Shown here: piece after piece, positions 8,477-15,675 of the stretch
Numbering within the stretch: position 1 is the first letter of the stretch
Layout of the letters: each line of letters opens with the position of its first letter
DNA from: an uncultured Prevotella sp.
GTDB lineage: Bacteria > Bacteroidota > Bacteroidia > Bacteroidales > Bacteroidaceae
DNA: 17,490 nucleotides
Direction: 5' to 3'
NCBI GenBank assembly: GCA_900552675.1
Contig: USAI01000047.1
Location: 1 to 17,490, forward strand
The notes under the pieces: generated by a model
The model's input: the letters and a program-made list of their open reading frames with translations, nothing else
Told to the model about the DNA's origin: nothing
The model's database searches: none
Position numbers and translations under genes: made by a program

Positions 8477-8537
8477 CCATACCTATTGCTATAATGAGCA
8501 ATGAAACGAAGGAAAGGGTGCGTTTAAAAATTCTCAT
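8477..8537 (-). pseudogene. Out-of-frame signal peptide of the C10 protease
   Basis: An ATG at 8537 opens a frame beginning MRIFKRTLSFVSLLIIAIGM followed by Ala: basic start, hydrophobic core and an A-x-A-like end. It continues in its own frame only to a TAA at 8399-8397 (46 residues). Dropping one C from the CCC run at 8474-8476 joins it to ATPRSVQQAKKIAQ in the main frame, the usual start of a C10 propeptide. The main frame upstream of the GTG is closed by a TAG at 8485-8483. The cause could be a true mutation, slippage or a sequencing error. Confidence 0.75.
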
Positions 8538-8579
8538 AATTGGTCTTTTGGTTGGTTAATTCGATAAATGTAAACAAAA

Positions 8580-8620
8580 TAGGCAAGCAGAAAAGCGCTG
8601 TTTGCTTCTCTACTTGCCTA
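8580..8620 (-). terminator. Hairpin terminator downstream of the GH97 gene
   Basis: On the minus strand, a 17-bp stem with two G-U pairs (TAGGCAAGTAGAGAAGC against GCTTTTCTGCTTGCCTA) and a 7-nt AAACAGC loop is followed by TTTTGTTTACATTT. It lies 42 nt after the GH97 stop and 43 nt before the protease ATG. A TATCTTTG box (8628-8621) sits just upstream of it, so it may also act in the protease leader. Confidence 0.75.
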
Positions 8621-8628
8621 CAAAGATA
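8621..8628 (-). promoter_or_regulatory. Possible Bacteroides -7 box (TATCTTTG) for the protease gene
   Basis: The minus strand reads TATCTTTG, matching TAnnTTTG. Only a weak GTTG/TTGT is found about 20 bp upstream as a -33 element. If used, transcription would start within the terminator hairpin, giving a leader of about 75 nt before the ATG at 8537. Confidence 0.4.
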
Positions 8629-8661
8629 TATATTTTTTGTTAAAAACAACCTGTTAGGTCT

Positions 8662-10791
8662 TTATTTTTTCATCAAGCTAATAGCAAAACCGCCACCAGG
8701 AGCCTGTTTAATGTTCAGCACATCACCCTTCTTCACCGTGCGGTGAGTGATAACGTATGCCTGGGGGTTCTTGTCATAAGAGGCATCAGGAGCATCGGCA
8801 TAGATAGCACACTCATACTTGCAACCCTTATCCAAGAAGTCGAGCTTCAGGCGTGTTTTATGGCCTTCGGCATCACACTTACCACCTACAAACCAGTTGT
8901 CAGTACCCTTTGCCTTACGTGCCACAGTGATATATTTGGCAGGCTCTGCCTCAAGATAACGCGAGTCGTCCCAGTCGCAAGCCACGTCGCGGATAAACTG
9001 GAAGGCGTCGTCATATTTTTCATAATTCTCAGGCAGGTCGGCAGCCATCTGCAATGGGCTGTACATGGTGAGGTAGAGAGCGAGCTGACCACAGAGAGTG
9101 GTGTGGACGAACGACTTGTTGTTGGGGTTCCACTCGCTGATCTTCGTCACGAAGATGCCAGGAGTATAGTCCATCGGGCCACCCTGCAAACGTGTGAAGG
9201 GCAGGATGAGGGTATGGTAAGGCTCGCTTCCGCCAAAAGCCTCATACTCGGTGCCGCGTGCCGACTCGTTACCCACGAGGTTAGGCCATGTGCGGCAGAG
9301 ACCTGTAGGACGAACAGCTTCATGGGCGTTCACCATGATGTGGTGCTTGGCAGCCTCCTTGATACAGTAGAGGTAATGGTTGTTGGTCGACTGAGAGTAG
9401 TGATAGTCGCCACGGGGAATGATGTCGCCCACATAGCCGCTCTTCACAGCGTCATAGCCATACTTGTTCATGAGGCTGTAAGCCTTCTCCAGATGGCGCT
9501 CATAGTTGATCGTAGAGGCACTGGTCTCATGGTGCATCATGAGCTTCACACCCTTAGAGTGAGCATAGCGGTTCAGCTCCTCGATATCGAAGTCGGGATA
9601 AGGAGTCTGGAAATCGAACACATAATCCTTATAATGACCGAACCAGTCTTCCCAACCGATGTTCCAACCCTCAACGAGCACCTCCTGGAGGCCGTTCTTG
9701 GCAGCGAAGTCGATGTAACGCTTCACGTTAGCTGTGTTGGCAGGATGCTGTCCGTGAGGCTTGCACTTAGAGTAGTCGAGGTTGTCGAGATGCACAGAAG
9801 GCAGGTCGAAGGTGTAGCTCCACTGGCGTCCGCCAGCAATCATCTCCCACCACACGCCACAATATTTTGTGGGATGGATCCATGATGTGTCCTCAATCTT
9901 GCAAGGCTCGTTGAGGTTCAAGATGAGGTTAGATGCAAGAATGTCGCGAGCGTCGTCGCTCACCATAACCGTGCGCCAAGGCGTGTTGAACGGTGTCTGC
10001 ACATAACCCTTCATGCCGGTGGCATCGGGTGTGAGCCACGACTCGAACACCATGTTCTTATCGTCGATGTTCAGGTGCATGGTGGGGAAGTTTATACATG
10101 CAGCCTCATGAATGTTAATATATAAGCCATCGGCTGTCTTCAATTGCAGCGAGGTCTGCACACCTGTGGGCGAGAAGGTGGTCTGTGAAGAGTTATCTGT
10201 AACGGCATCCTTCATCCTGCCGCGAATCTCGCTCATCTTCGAGATTACATGCTCATACTCCTGCGTGTCATAATCGCCCGGAATCCAATAAGCGGTGTGG
10301 TCACCGGCCATGGCAAACTGCGTGTGCTCTTCCTTCACCACGATATAGTTGAGCTTCTGCTGCTGGGGGAACTCATAACGCAGACCCATGCCCTCGTTGT
10401 AAACGCGGAAGCGGATAACGATGTCACGGTTCATCGCAGCCTGATTTAGGGTAACAGCCATCTCATTATAGTGGTTACGGATGGTCTTGGTCTCGCCCCA
10501 AACAGGTGTCCAGGTCTCGTCGAAGGTAGAGGTCTTTTGGTCTTTCACAGTGAAACCGTCCATGAGGTTCTGCTCGTTCTGGCCGTTGCTTGCGTGCTTG
10601 TCTTTGGCAAGCTCGAGACCAAGGTGCGAAGGTTTCACAACAGCCTTCTTCTTGTAGCTCATCTCATAGGTGGGTCGTCCGTCCTGAAGCCAGAACTTCA
10701 CACTAACATTGCCGTTAGGCGAGGTTACGGTTTGCGCTCCAGCACCAAGGGCCATAAAGAGAGCAAACGCCGATAATAGTAACTTTTTCAT
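8662..10791 (-). CDS. Glycoside hydrolase family 97, SusB-like inverting alpha-glucosidase type
   Basis: Exported retaining-or-inverting family enzyme acting on alpha-linked oligosaccharides; the residues here point to the inverting SusB type. I start it at the ATG at 10791, giving 709 residues with signal peptide MKKLLLSAFALFMALGAGAQ; an in-frame ATG 51 bp upstream would only add a charged, non-signal extension. An N-terminal beta-sandwich (about 21-290), a (beta/alpha)8 barrel (about 300-570) and a C-terminal beta domain are expected. Glutamates Glu374 (LVEGWNIGWE), Glu422 (HHETSAS), Glu491 (AHEAVRP), Glu509 and Glu515 (NESARGTEYEA) keep the spacing of SusB Glu391, 439, 508, 526 and 532 as I recall them. 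The retaining-type aspartate nucleophile position reads VKSGYVGD. The enzyme would be periplasmic or surface-bound. No susC/susD pair is in the window, so it is not in a classic polysaccharide locus here. Confidence 0.93.
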   Translation of the reverse strand: MKKLLLSAFALFMALGAGAQTVTSPNGNVSVKFWLQDGRPTYEMSYKKKAVVKPSHLGLELAKDKHASNGQNEQNLMDGFTVKDQKTSTFDETWTPVWGETKTIRNHYNEMAVTLNQAAMNRDIVIRFRVYNEGMGLRYEFPQQQKLNYIVVKEEHTQFAMAGDHTAYWIPGDYDTQEYEHVISKMSEIRGRMKDAVTDNSSQTTFSPTGVQTSLQLKTADGLYINIHEAACINFPTMHLNIDDKNMVFESWLTPDATGMKGYVQTPFNTPWRTVMVSDDARDILASNLILNLNEPCKIEDTSWIHPTKYCGVWWEMIAGGRQWSYTFDLPSVHLDNLDYSKCKPHGQHPANTANVKRYIDFAAKNGLQEVLVEGWNIGWEDWFGHYKDYVFDFQTPYPDFDIEELNRYAHSKGVKLMMHHETSASTINYERHLEKAYSLMNKYGYDAVKSGYVGDIIPRGDYHYSQSTNNHYLYCIKEAAKHHIMVNAHEAVRPTGLCRTWPNLVGNESARGTEYEAFGGSEPYHTLILPFTRLQGGPMDYTPGIFVTKISEWNPNNKSFVHTTLCGQLALYLTMYSPLQMAADLPENYEKYDDAFQFIRDVACDWDDSRYLEAEPAKYITVARKAKGTDNWFVGGKCDAEGHKTRLKLDFLDKGCKYECAIYADAPDASYDKNPQAYVITHRTVKKGDVLNIKQAPGGGFAISLMKK

Positions 10792-10839
10792 TATTTCTGT
10801 TTCGTTATTATGTTTTTGTTTGAATATTGTTTCAATTTG

Positions 10840-10847
10840 CAAATATA
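10840..10847 (-). promoter_or_regulatory. Probable -7 box (TATATTTG) of the GH97 gene
   Basis: The minus strand reads TATATTTG, a full TAnnTTTG match, 49 bp upstream of the ATG at 10791. No TTTG lies at the usual 19-21 bp distance (the nearest is TTGTG at about 24), which would fit an activator-dependent promoter. Confidence 0.55.
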
Positions 10848-10883
10848 ATATTATTATTTATTAGAATACTGTCCACAATATTG

Positions 10884-10903
10884 ATAAATACATATGTATT
10901 TAT
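10884..10903. promoter_or_regulatory. 20-bp perfect palindrome, candidate operator for GH97
   Basis: ATAAATACATATGTATTTAT is a perfect palindrome of 20 bp in the 191-bp gap between the Crp-family gene and GH97. Its centre is about 50 bp upstream of the TATATTTG box, so roughly -57 to -60 from the expected transcription start. That is the position where Crp-type activators often bind. An 8-bp palindrome CAATATTG (10876-10883) abuts it. Confidence 0.5.
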
Positions 10904-10982
10904 GCAAACGTTAGCCTTTTAAGATAGACGGTAGACGATGCTACGGAGAAACAGTAGAGATTATCAAGGCATTAAGGGAGTG

Positions 10983-11666
10983 TTATCTCAATAGTTTTTC
11001 AAGGTGCTCAACCAAGATGGTTTCGCGTTTTAAGACGATTAGTTGTTCGTTGTGCATGAGATGCAGTTCGTCTGAAACTGCCCTACGGCTTTCGTTCAGT
11101 TCGTGGGCCAACTGCTCCATACGAATATTGATGCGTTTGCTGCCCGTGTGTGTAAGACAGTGGTTCAAGATAAAACGTATGATGCGAGGGCGTGTGGCAG
11201 CGGGCGTATGTCGCCATGGTGTGTGTGCAAAGCGCTGCGCCTGTGCACAGATGGCGTTAAGAAGATTGATGTGAAACACCTGATAGCGGGCACACATCTG
11301 CATAACATCGTTTTTGTCGATACTCAGTAACAGGCACCCCTCGTGTGCCGTGAAAGTGCGGGTGTGACGTGTGCTATGTCCAAACAGGTGTTCGGGCTGT
11401 ATAATATATGGTGCTTGTAGCGCCTCTTCTACACTATAACGTCCATCATCAGGGCGCGAGCATACCCGCATAGCACCGTCGGCCACGATGGTAAGCCGTG
11501 TGCAGGGTTGCCCTTCTTCGGCCACCACCTCTTTTTCGGCACAACGGTGTATACCGAGTGTGAAGGCAGTGGTAAGTTCGGCAATGTCGGCACGCGTCAT
11601 ACCTAAGAACAGTGGCAACGATGTCAGCAGTTCAATGTTTGATGAAGAGGTGTTTGCTTTCATCAT
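10983..11666 (-). CDS. Crp/Fnr-family transcriptional regulator
   Basis: DNA-binding regulator of 227 residues, the usual size. The N-terminal half is a cNMP-binding-like beta-roll (about 12-135) with LFLGMTRADIAELTTAF, an EEGQPCTRLTIVADGAMRV strand pair and the PEHLFG turn at the ligand-cradle position. The canonical cAMP phosphate-binding Arg-Ser pair is not evident, so the signal is unknown. A dimer helix follows (about 125-150) and the C-terminal winged helix (about 170-225) contains MEQLAHELNESRRAVSDELH, the HTH with recognition helix. The start is ATG 11666; a second ATG follows immediately at 11663. There are no cysteine clusters as in Fnr. The gene lies 40 bp after apbE with no promoter seen in the gap, so it is probably the last gene of that operon. 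The GH97 gene and its palindrome are directly downstream and are candidate targets. Confidence 0.85.
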   Translation of the reverse strand: MMKANTSSSNIELLTSLPLFLGMTRADIAELTTAFTLGIHRCAEKEVVAEEGQPCTRLTIVADGAMRVCSRPDDGRYSVEEALQAPYIIQPEHLFGHSTRHTRTFTAHEGCLLLSIDKNDVMQMCARYQVFHINLLNAICAQAQRFAHTPWRHTPAATRPRIIRFILNHCLTHTGSKRINIRMEQLAHELNESRRAVSDELHLMHNEQLIVLKRETILVEHLEKLLR

Positions 11667-11706
11667 CTTTTTATATTTAAACTAACATTTTACCCCTCTC
11701 TCTCTT

Positions 11707-12738
11707 CTACTTCTCTCCTACGATTTTTCCTTGCATTGATGGCGAATACCATACTTTGTAGTTGCCCTTCTCATCGGCATAAATGAAATAAGCCATTAGT
11801 TTAGGGTTACGTTTCAGCACCTCTTTGGCCTTCTCAATACCCATCACCATAAACGATGTGGCGTAGGCGTCGGCCACAGCGCAACGATCAGCTAAGACAG
11901 TGGCCGAGAGCAAGCTATGCTGCACAGGGAAACCTGTATGTGGGTCGATGGTATGCGCATATTTCTTACCATCTTTATAATAAAAGTTGCGATAATTGCC
12001 ACTGGTAGCCATTGCCTTATCAGTAACGTTCAGCACGGCCTGCAGCTCTTGGTTCTGGTTAAGCGAGTCGTCAGAAGGCTTTGTTACACCTATCTTCCAG
12101 GGCAGGCGTCGGTCGCTGATACCACTGGTCACCACCTCGCCACCAATCTCAACCATAAAGTTGGCTACCCCCTTGCGGCGCAACAGTTCGGCCACCATGT
12201 CGCAGCCATAACCTTTAGCTATAGCGCCACAATCGAGAGTGGTGCGTGGGTCGGCCTTCTTCACATGTTTATCAATAAGTGTTACACGTTTGTAGCCCAC
12301 AAAGGTTTTAAGGCTGTCAACCATAGATTGGGTGGGTAGCTGTCCGTTCTTGAAGCCGAAGCCCCAAGCATTTACCAGTGGTGCTACGGTAATGTCGAAG
12401 GCACCATTGGTATCGTTAGATATCTTTTCAGCCAGAGTAAACACGTCGGTAAACATATCATTTACCTCAATATTTTGATTATTATTTACACGAGTGATAA
12501 CCGACTGCTTATTAAACATTGACAGCGAGGCATCTACCTTGTTCAGCTCGGCTAATATCTCGGTATTCAGGTCGGTGTCATACTGATACGTAATGTGATA
12601 TATCGTGCCGAAGATATAACCTGTGTTATGCTGATAAGGGGTATTGCGCTGATGGCGTATAATAAAAATAGTGCCTAATAGCAGAAAGAGCAGGAAGGGC
12701 AACTGTAAACCCCACTTTATTTTTTGTTTGTTATCCAT
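11707..12738 (-). CDS. apbE: FAD:protein FMN transferase (ApbE family)
   Basis: Transfers FMN from FAD to a Thr or Ser of target proteins such as RnfG/NqrC-type subunits, outside the inner membrane, with Mg2+. It has 343 residues. An N-terminal anchor or uncleaved signal lies at about 10-27 with no lipobox cysteine. Family motifs are present in order: YIFGTIYHITY near 41-51, GAFDITVAPLVNAWGFG at 112-128, LDCGAIAKGYGCD at 168-180, MVEIGGEV at 195-202, HTIDPHTGFPV at 262-272 and AVADAYATSFMVMG at 287-300 with the Mg-binding Asp290. All key residues look intact. It starts 80 bp after the DUF6048 gene and precedes the Crp-family gene by 40 bp. No flavinylation target (S/TGAT-type substrate) is encoded in the window, so it probably serves a distant Rnf or Nqr complex. 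Confidence 0.93.
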   Translation of the reverse strand: MDNKQKIKWGLQLPFLLFLLLGTIFIIRHQRNTPYQHNTGYIFGTIYHITYQYDTDLNTEILAELNKVDASLSMFNKQSVITRVNNNQNIEVNDMFTDVFTLAEKISNDTNGAFDITVAPLVNAWGFGFKNGQLPTQSMVDSLKTFVGYKRVTLIDKHVKKADPRTTLDCGAIAKGYGCDMVAELLRRKGVANFMVEIGGEVVTSGISDRRLPWKIGVTKPSDDSLNQNQELQAVLNVTDKAMATSGNYRNFYYKDGKKYAHTIDPHTGFPVQHSLLSATVLADRCAVADAYATSFMVMGIEKAKEVLKRNPKLMAYFIYADEKGNYKVWYSPSMQGKIVGEK

Positions 12739-12818
12739 GTTATCCTTATATATTATTTAATGTGTATGTGCTCTTATACAATGTATGTGCGTGAGGGTGT
12801 GAGGAGGGGGTATGCCCG

Positions 12819-13523
12819 TTAAATCTCGATAATGACATTGAAGGTGCCCCCCAAACGGGTATCGCCCTGTTTGCCAAAGCCTGGTATATACCACGTGTTG
12901 CCAGCATAGCCATCGTTATGCGCCAAGCGACGACGATAACGCAGACTCCAGCCCAAACGCAGTGGTCCAATTATTTTAGCGTCAACGCCCACTACAGCCT
13001 CCATCCAGTGGCAATTACACTTTACGTCTTCAAGACGGTATCCAGCATCGTCGCCCCACACGGGGTCTTTAATGCCAGTGGTATAGGCATCATATTTGTA
13101 AGAGGTAAAGGCGTATCGCAAGCCACCATATACGCGATAGTCGTCGTGTTTGTTTTTGAGCAGATTATAGTCGAGTCCCACACGAAAATAAGGAGCCGAG
13201 GTTTTGTAGGACATGCCTGTGGTTACATTTTCGGCATCGGCCTTACCATAACCCAACTCGACGACTGGAAAGAACTTGTCTTTCAGGTTTACGCGCAAGG
13301 CAGCTTCATATTGGCCATAATCGCTGAAGGCAAGCTGTGCCACACCTACCACATCGGCCGACACTGCTACGCCACGAAACAGTGGCACGGTATCGACAGG
13401 CTGCACGATATGTTTCTTTTGCTGTGCTTGGGCGCCTATGGCGGGCACCAATAGCAACAGGCTACTGGTGAGCACGCTTAAGATAAATGATGAGATGCGC
13501 TTGGGCGTCGTTATATGTAACAT
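12819..13523 (-). CDS. Uncharacterised outer-membrane protein, DUF6048-like
   Basis: Predicted exported beta-barrel protein of 234 residues. The signal peptide covers about 1-34 (hydrophobic SFILSVLTSSLLLLVPAIG, then AQAQ). The remainder has alternating aromatic strands such as VELGYGKADAENV, APYFRVGLDYNLL, YRVYGGLRYAFTSYKYD, LRLGWSLRYRRRL and a C-terminal GTFNVIIEI, which fits a small outer-membrane barrel. WYIPGFGKQGDTRLGG is the most recognisable phrase. I place it in DUF6048 by its sequence style and its place next to a DUF6452-like gene; this was not checked. The only usable start is the ATG at 13523, which lies 62 bp inside the upstream gene, so the two are probably translationally coupled. 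Function unknown. Confidence 0.75.
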   Translation of the reverse strand: MLHITTPKRISSFILSVLTSSLLLLVPAIGAQAQQKKHIVQPVDTVPLFRGVAVSADVVGVAQLAFSDYGQYEAALRVNLKDKFFPVVELGYGKADAENVTTGMSYKTSAPYFRVGLDYNLLKNKHDDYRVYGGLRYAFTSYKYDAYTTGIKDPVWGDDAGYRLEDVKCNCHWMEAVVGVDAKIIGPLRLGWSLRYRRRLAHNDGYAGNTWYIPGFGKQGDTRLGGTFNVIIEI

Positions 13524-13950
13524 AGCTGTTGTTAATGGTTACTTTTTCCACCTTGTTGGTGGTATATCTCACATCGGTGATATTGTGGAACATGATGGGG
13601 CTGCAGTCTACCGACTCAAAGTGTGGCATATTGTCCTTCACAATAGTTATATGGTCGATAGTGTGCGTTTTATCCTCATTCAGAAAGTCGAAGATGTAAA
13701 CATCCTCGGCGTGGTTATAGCTCATGGGTAGCTGTATGCTGTCAACATCGCACACGCGGTTCACCAGCACCGAGTCGTTGCCATCGGCACGAGTGGTTGA
13801 CACAGTGAGCGTGTCGGCCACCTTCTCACCATTGTCGCCAAACTTACAGGTGCTCATCACGCGGCTGTTCAGGGGACAATCGATAGAAGAGCAAGCTGCC
13901 ACCATCAGCGCCCCACACAGAGGCAGTAATAAATGTTTTATTTTGCGCAT
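13462..13950 (-). CDS. Small lipoprotein, DUF6452-like
   Basis: Putative lipoprotein of 162 residues. I start it at the ATG at 13950, giving MRKIKHLLLPLCGALMVAAC with lipobox VAAC at Cys20; the longer open frame upstream lies inside the glycosyltransferase gene and is not credible. Four Cys residues follow the signal (SSIDCPLN, STCKFGD, RVCDVD, VDCSPI), which suggests a beta-sandwich with possible disulphides. Its start overlaps the 3' end of the GT2 gene by 13 bp, and its end overlaps the DUF6048-like gene by 62 bp. Such packing implies a single transcript and linked function with the outer-membrane protein. Function is unknown; the family assignment is from memory of the typical neighbour pair. 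Confidence 0.75.
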   Translation of the reverse strand: MRKIKHLLLPLCGALMVAACSSIDCPLNSRVMSTCKFGDNGEKVADTLTVSTTRADGNDSVLVNRVCDVDSIQLPMSYNHAEDVYIFDFLNEDKTHTIDHITIVKDNMPHFESVDCSPIMFHNITDVRYTTNKVEKVTINNSYVTYNDAQAHLIIYLKRAHQ

Positions 13951-14900
13951 CGCAGAGTTTTTTCTATTTGATAGTCGTTGCGGTTCTGTGACGAACGGCT
14001 CACCAAGTCGCCAATAAAGCCCGCCAAGAACAGCTGCGTACCAATCATCATCATTGTGAGAGCAATGTAGAAGTAGGGCGAATCGGTAACCAGACGCTGA
14101 GGTATGCCATGCGCTAAGCACCACAACTTGTCGGCACCAATAATGAAGGCCGACACAAAGCCAATGAGGAACACGAAGGTGCCCAAAAAGCCGAACACGT
14201 GCATAGGCTTCTTTCCAAAGTTGCTCAAGAACCAAAGGGTGATGAGGTCGAGATATCCATTGAAGAAGCGGTTTAAACCAAACTTTGATGTGCCATACTT
14301 ACGAGCCTGGTGGTGCACCACCTTCTCGCCAATCTTGTCGAAGCCAGCGTTCTTAGCCAGATAAGGGATATATCGGTGCATCTCGCCATACACCTCGATG
14401 TTTTTCACCACATCACGGCGGTAGGCTTTCAGGCCACAGTTAAAGTCATGCAGATTGTGTATGCCGCTTATCTTACGCGCTGTAGCGTTGAACAGCTTCG
14501 TGGGAAGAGTTTTCGACAGCGGGTCGTAACGTTTCTGCTTGTAACCCGATACCAGATCGTAGCCTTCTTCTACAATCATGCGATAGAGAGCTGGTATTTC
14601 GTCGGGCGAGTCTTGCAAATCAGCATCCATCGTAATCACCACATCGCCTTGTGCCTCTTTAAAGCCACAATACAGGGCTGGGCTCTTTCCATAGTTGCGG
14701 CGAAACTTGATGCCTTTCACGTTTTCCGACTTGCTACTTAGGTCTTCAATCACCTGCCACGAGTGGTCGGTAGAGCCATCGTTAACAAATATCACTTCAA
14801 AACTAAACGCGTTGGCTTTCATCACACGTTCTATCCACTTGTAAAGTTCGGGAAGCGACTCTTCCTCATTATATAAGGGCACTACAATCGAAATATCCAT
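13938..14900 (-). CDS. GT2 glycosyltransferase, DPM1/ArnC/GtrB-like, with C-terminal membrane helices
   Basis: Polyprenyl-phosphate-sugar synthase type: moves a sugar from a nucleotide donor to undecaprenyl phosphate on the cytosolic face of the inner membrane. It has 320 residues. The GT-A domain (about 1-220) shows VVPLYNEEESLP at 6-17, VNDGSTDHS at 39-47, RNYGKSPALYCGF near 68-80, the metal-binding Asp92 and Asp94 in MDADLQD, DFNCGLKAYRRD near 153-164 and HQARKYGTSKF near 198-208. Two membrane helices follow (about 235-257 and 272-297), typical of the GtrB/ArnC branch. The start ATG 14900 is clear. It lies 48 bp after the DUF4199 gene and overlaps the DUF6452-like gene by 13 bp. Likely product is a lipid-linked sugar for envelope glycan modification; the specific sugar cannot be told. 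Confidence 0.92.
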   Translation of the reverse strand: MDISIVVPLYNEEESLPELYKWIERVMKANAFSFEVIFVNDGSTDHSWQVIEDLSSKSENVKGIKFRRNYGKSPALYCGFKEAQGDVVITMDADLQDSPDEIPALYRMIVEEGYDLVSGYKQKRYDPLSKTLPTKLFNATARKISGIHNLHDFNCGLKAYRRDVVKNIEVYGEMHRYIPYLAKNAGFDKIGEKVVHHQARKYGTSKFGLNRFFNGYLDLITLWFLSNFGKKPMHVFGFLGTFVFLIGFVSAFIIGADKLWCLAHGIPQRLVTDSPYFYIALTMMMIGTQLFLAGFIGDLVSRSSQNRNDYQIEKTLRCAK

Positions 14901-14948
14901 TTTTATATCCTTTTTATTTTATTATGTTATAGGGTTTATAGGGTTGCG

Positions 14949-15470
14949 TTATTGTTTCATTGTTTTTCTACACAGGGCGGCCACAGGAAGCGACAGCACA
15001 AAACCCACAAAGATGTTTTGCATCATAAAGGTGAAGGCCCACTGCACGGGGCTGATATTCTGCACCATCTCGGCAGCCGCTTTCAGTTCGGCCACCGACA
15101 CACCAGCCTGACGGTAAGCGGGCGTTATGGTTTGTAGGGTATCGTTCAGCATCATAGCAAAGGTGCCATGGTCGAAAAATTTGAAGAACACAAACTGGGC
15201 CACGGCAAAAATAAGCGAGGCGTAAAAGAAGGTGTAAACGCAATACAGATAAGCGCGACGGAAGGAGATGATGCCATCGAGGGCATAATTGCGAAAGGCA
15301 CATAGACGCCAACCCAGCACAAAGGGGATCGTTATGGCCAACAGGCTGCCTATGCCGTTTTGCGGAACGTATACTGTAAACAAGAAACTGGCTATCCACA
15401 CCAATGCCATCAACGCTCCATCTTGGCGAGCAAAGGCTCTAAGCTGCACTACTTCTTCTATTCGTATCAT
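14949..15470 (-). CDS. Membrane protein, DUF4199-like
   Basis: Small integral membrane protein of 173 residues from the ATG at 15470 (a TTG one codon upstream is also in frame). About four membrane helices are visible: near 20-36 (LMALVWIASFLFTVYV), 42-58 (IGSLLAITIPFVLGW), 72-98 (AYLYCVYTFFYASLIFAVAQF) and 147-166 (MMQNIFVGFVLSLPVAALC). The polar loop between helices 3 and 4 contains MLNDTLQTITPAYRQAGVSVAELK, similar to DUF4199 members, which in Bacteroidales often sit before a GT2 gene. That is recalled and fits the 48-bp spacing here. It is the first gene behind a strong promoter at 15502-15532 and would lead the operon. No enzymatic motif is visible; a flippase or assembly partner role is only a guess. 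Confidence 0.78.
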   Translation of the reverse strand: MIRIEEVVQLRAFARQDGALMALVWIASFLFTVYVPQNGIGSLLAITIPFVLGWRLCAFRNYALDGIISFRRAYLYCVYTFFYASLIFAVAQFVFFKFFDHGTFAMMLNDTLQTITPAYRQAGVSVAELKAAAEMVQNISPVQWAFTFMMQNIFVGFVLSLPVAALCRKTMKQ

Positions 15471-15501
15471 CAATAAAAATATGTGTATTATAAAACGTAT
15501 G

Positions 15502-15532
15502 CAAAGTTACAGCAAAGGCATGGTAAAACAAA
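15502..15532 (-). promoter_or_regulatory. Bacteroides-type promoter of the DUF4199-GT2 operon
   Basis: On the minus strand: TTTG (15532-15529), 19 bp, TAACTTTG (15509-15502). Both elements and the spacing match the Bacteroides sigma-ABfr consensus. The expected start is about 15495, leaving a 25-nt leader before the ATG at 15470. Confidence 0.85.
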
Positions 15533-15586
15533 ATAAAATGAAACATATTTTTGGCTGGCAAAGGGTTAAGGATGTGTAAAAATGAT

Positions 15587-15630
15587 TTACCGTTGCCACG
15601 CCCCTACTATCTTGAGCGTAACAACGGTAA
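15587..15630 (-). terminator. Probable terminator of the 260-residue lipoprotein gene
   Basis: A 9-bp perfect inverted repeat (TTACCGTTG and CAACGGTAA) with an inner 4-bp ACGC/GCGT pair across a 2x2 bulge. On the minus strand ATCATTTTTAC follows. It lies 46 bp after the stop codon at 15676 and about 55 bp before the next promoter. The stem and T-run are modest. Confidence 0.55.
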
Positions 15631-15675
15631 CTGATAAATTATATTTATGATTGGGCGTTTTAACCCACTCACGGC

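Noticed and set aside
8743..9885. A 380-codon open frame on the plus strand
   Set aside because: It lies wholly antisense to the well-supported GH97 gene, has no family motifs, and is a by-product of that gene's codon use.
5717..10842. A polysaccharide utilisation locus
   Set aside because: GH97 is present but no SusC/SusD pair or hybrid two-component or SusR regulator is in the window.
13951..14235. A 95-residue N-terminal extension of the DUF6452-like lipoprotein
   Set aside because: It runs through the 3' end of the GT2 gene in another frame, and the lipoprotein signal begins exactly at the ATG at 13950.
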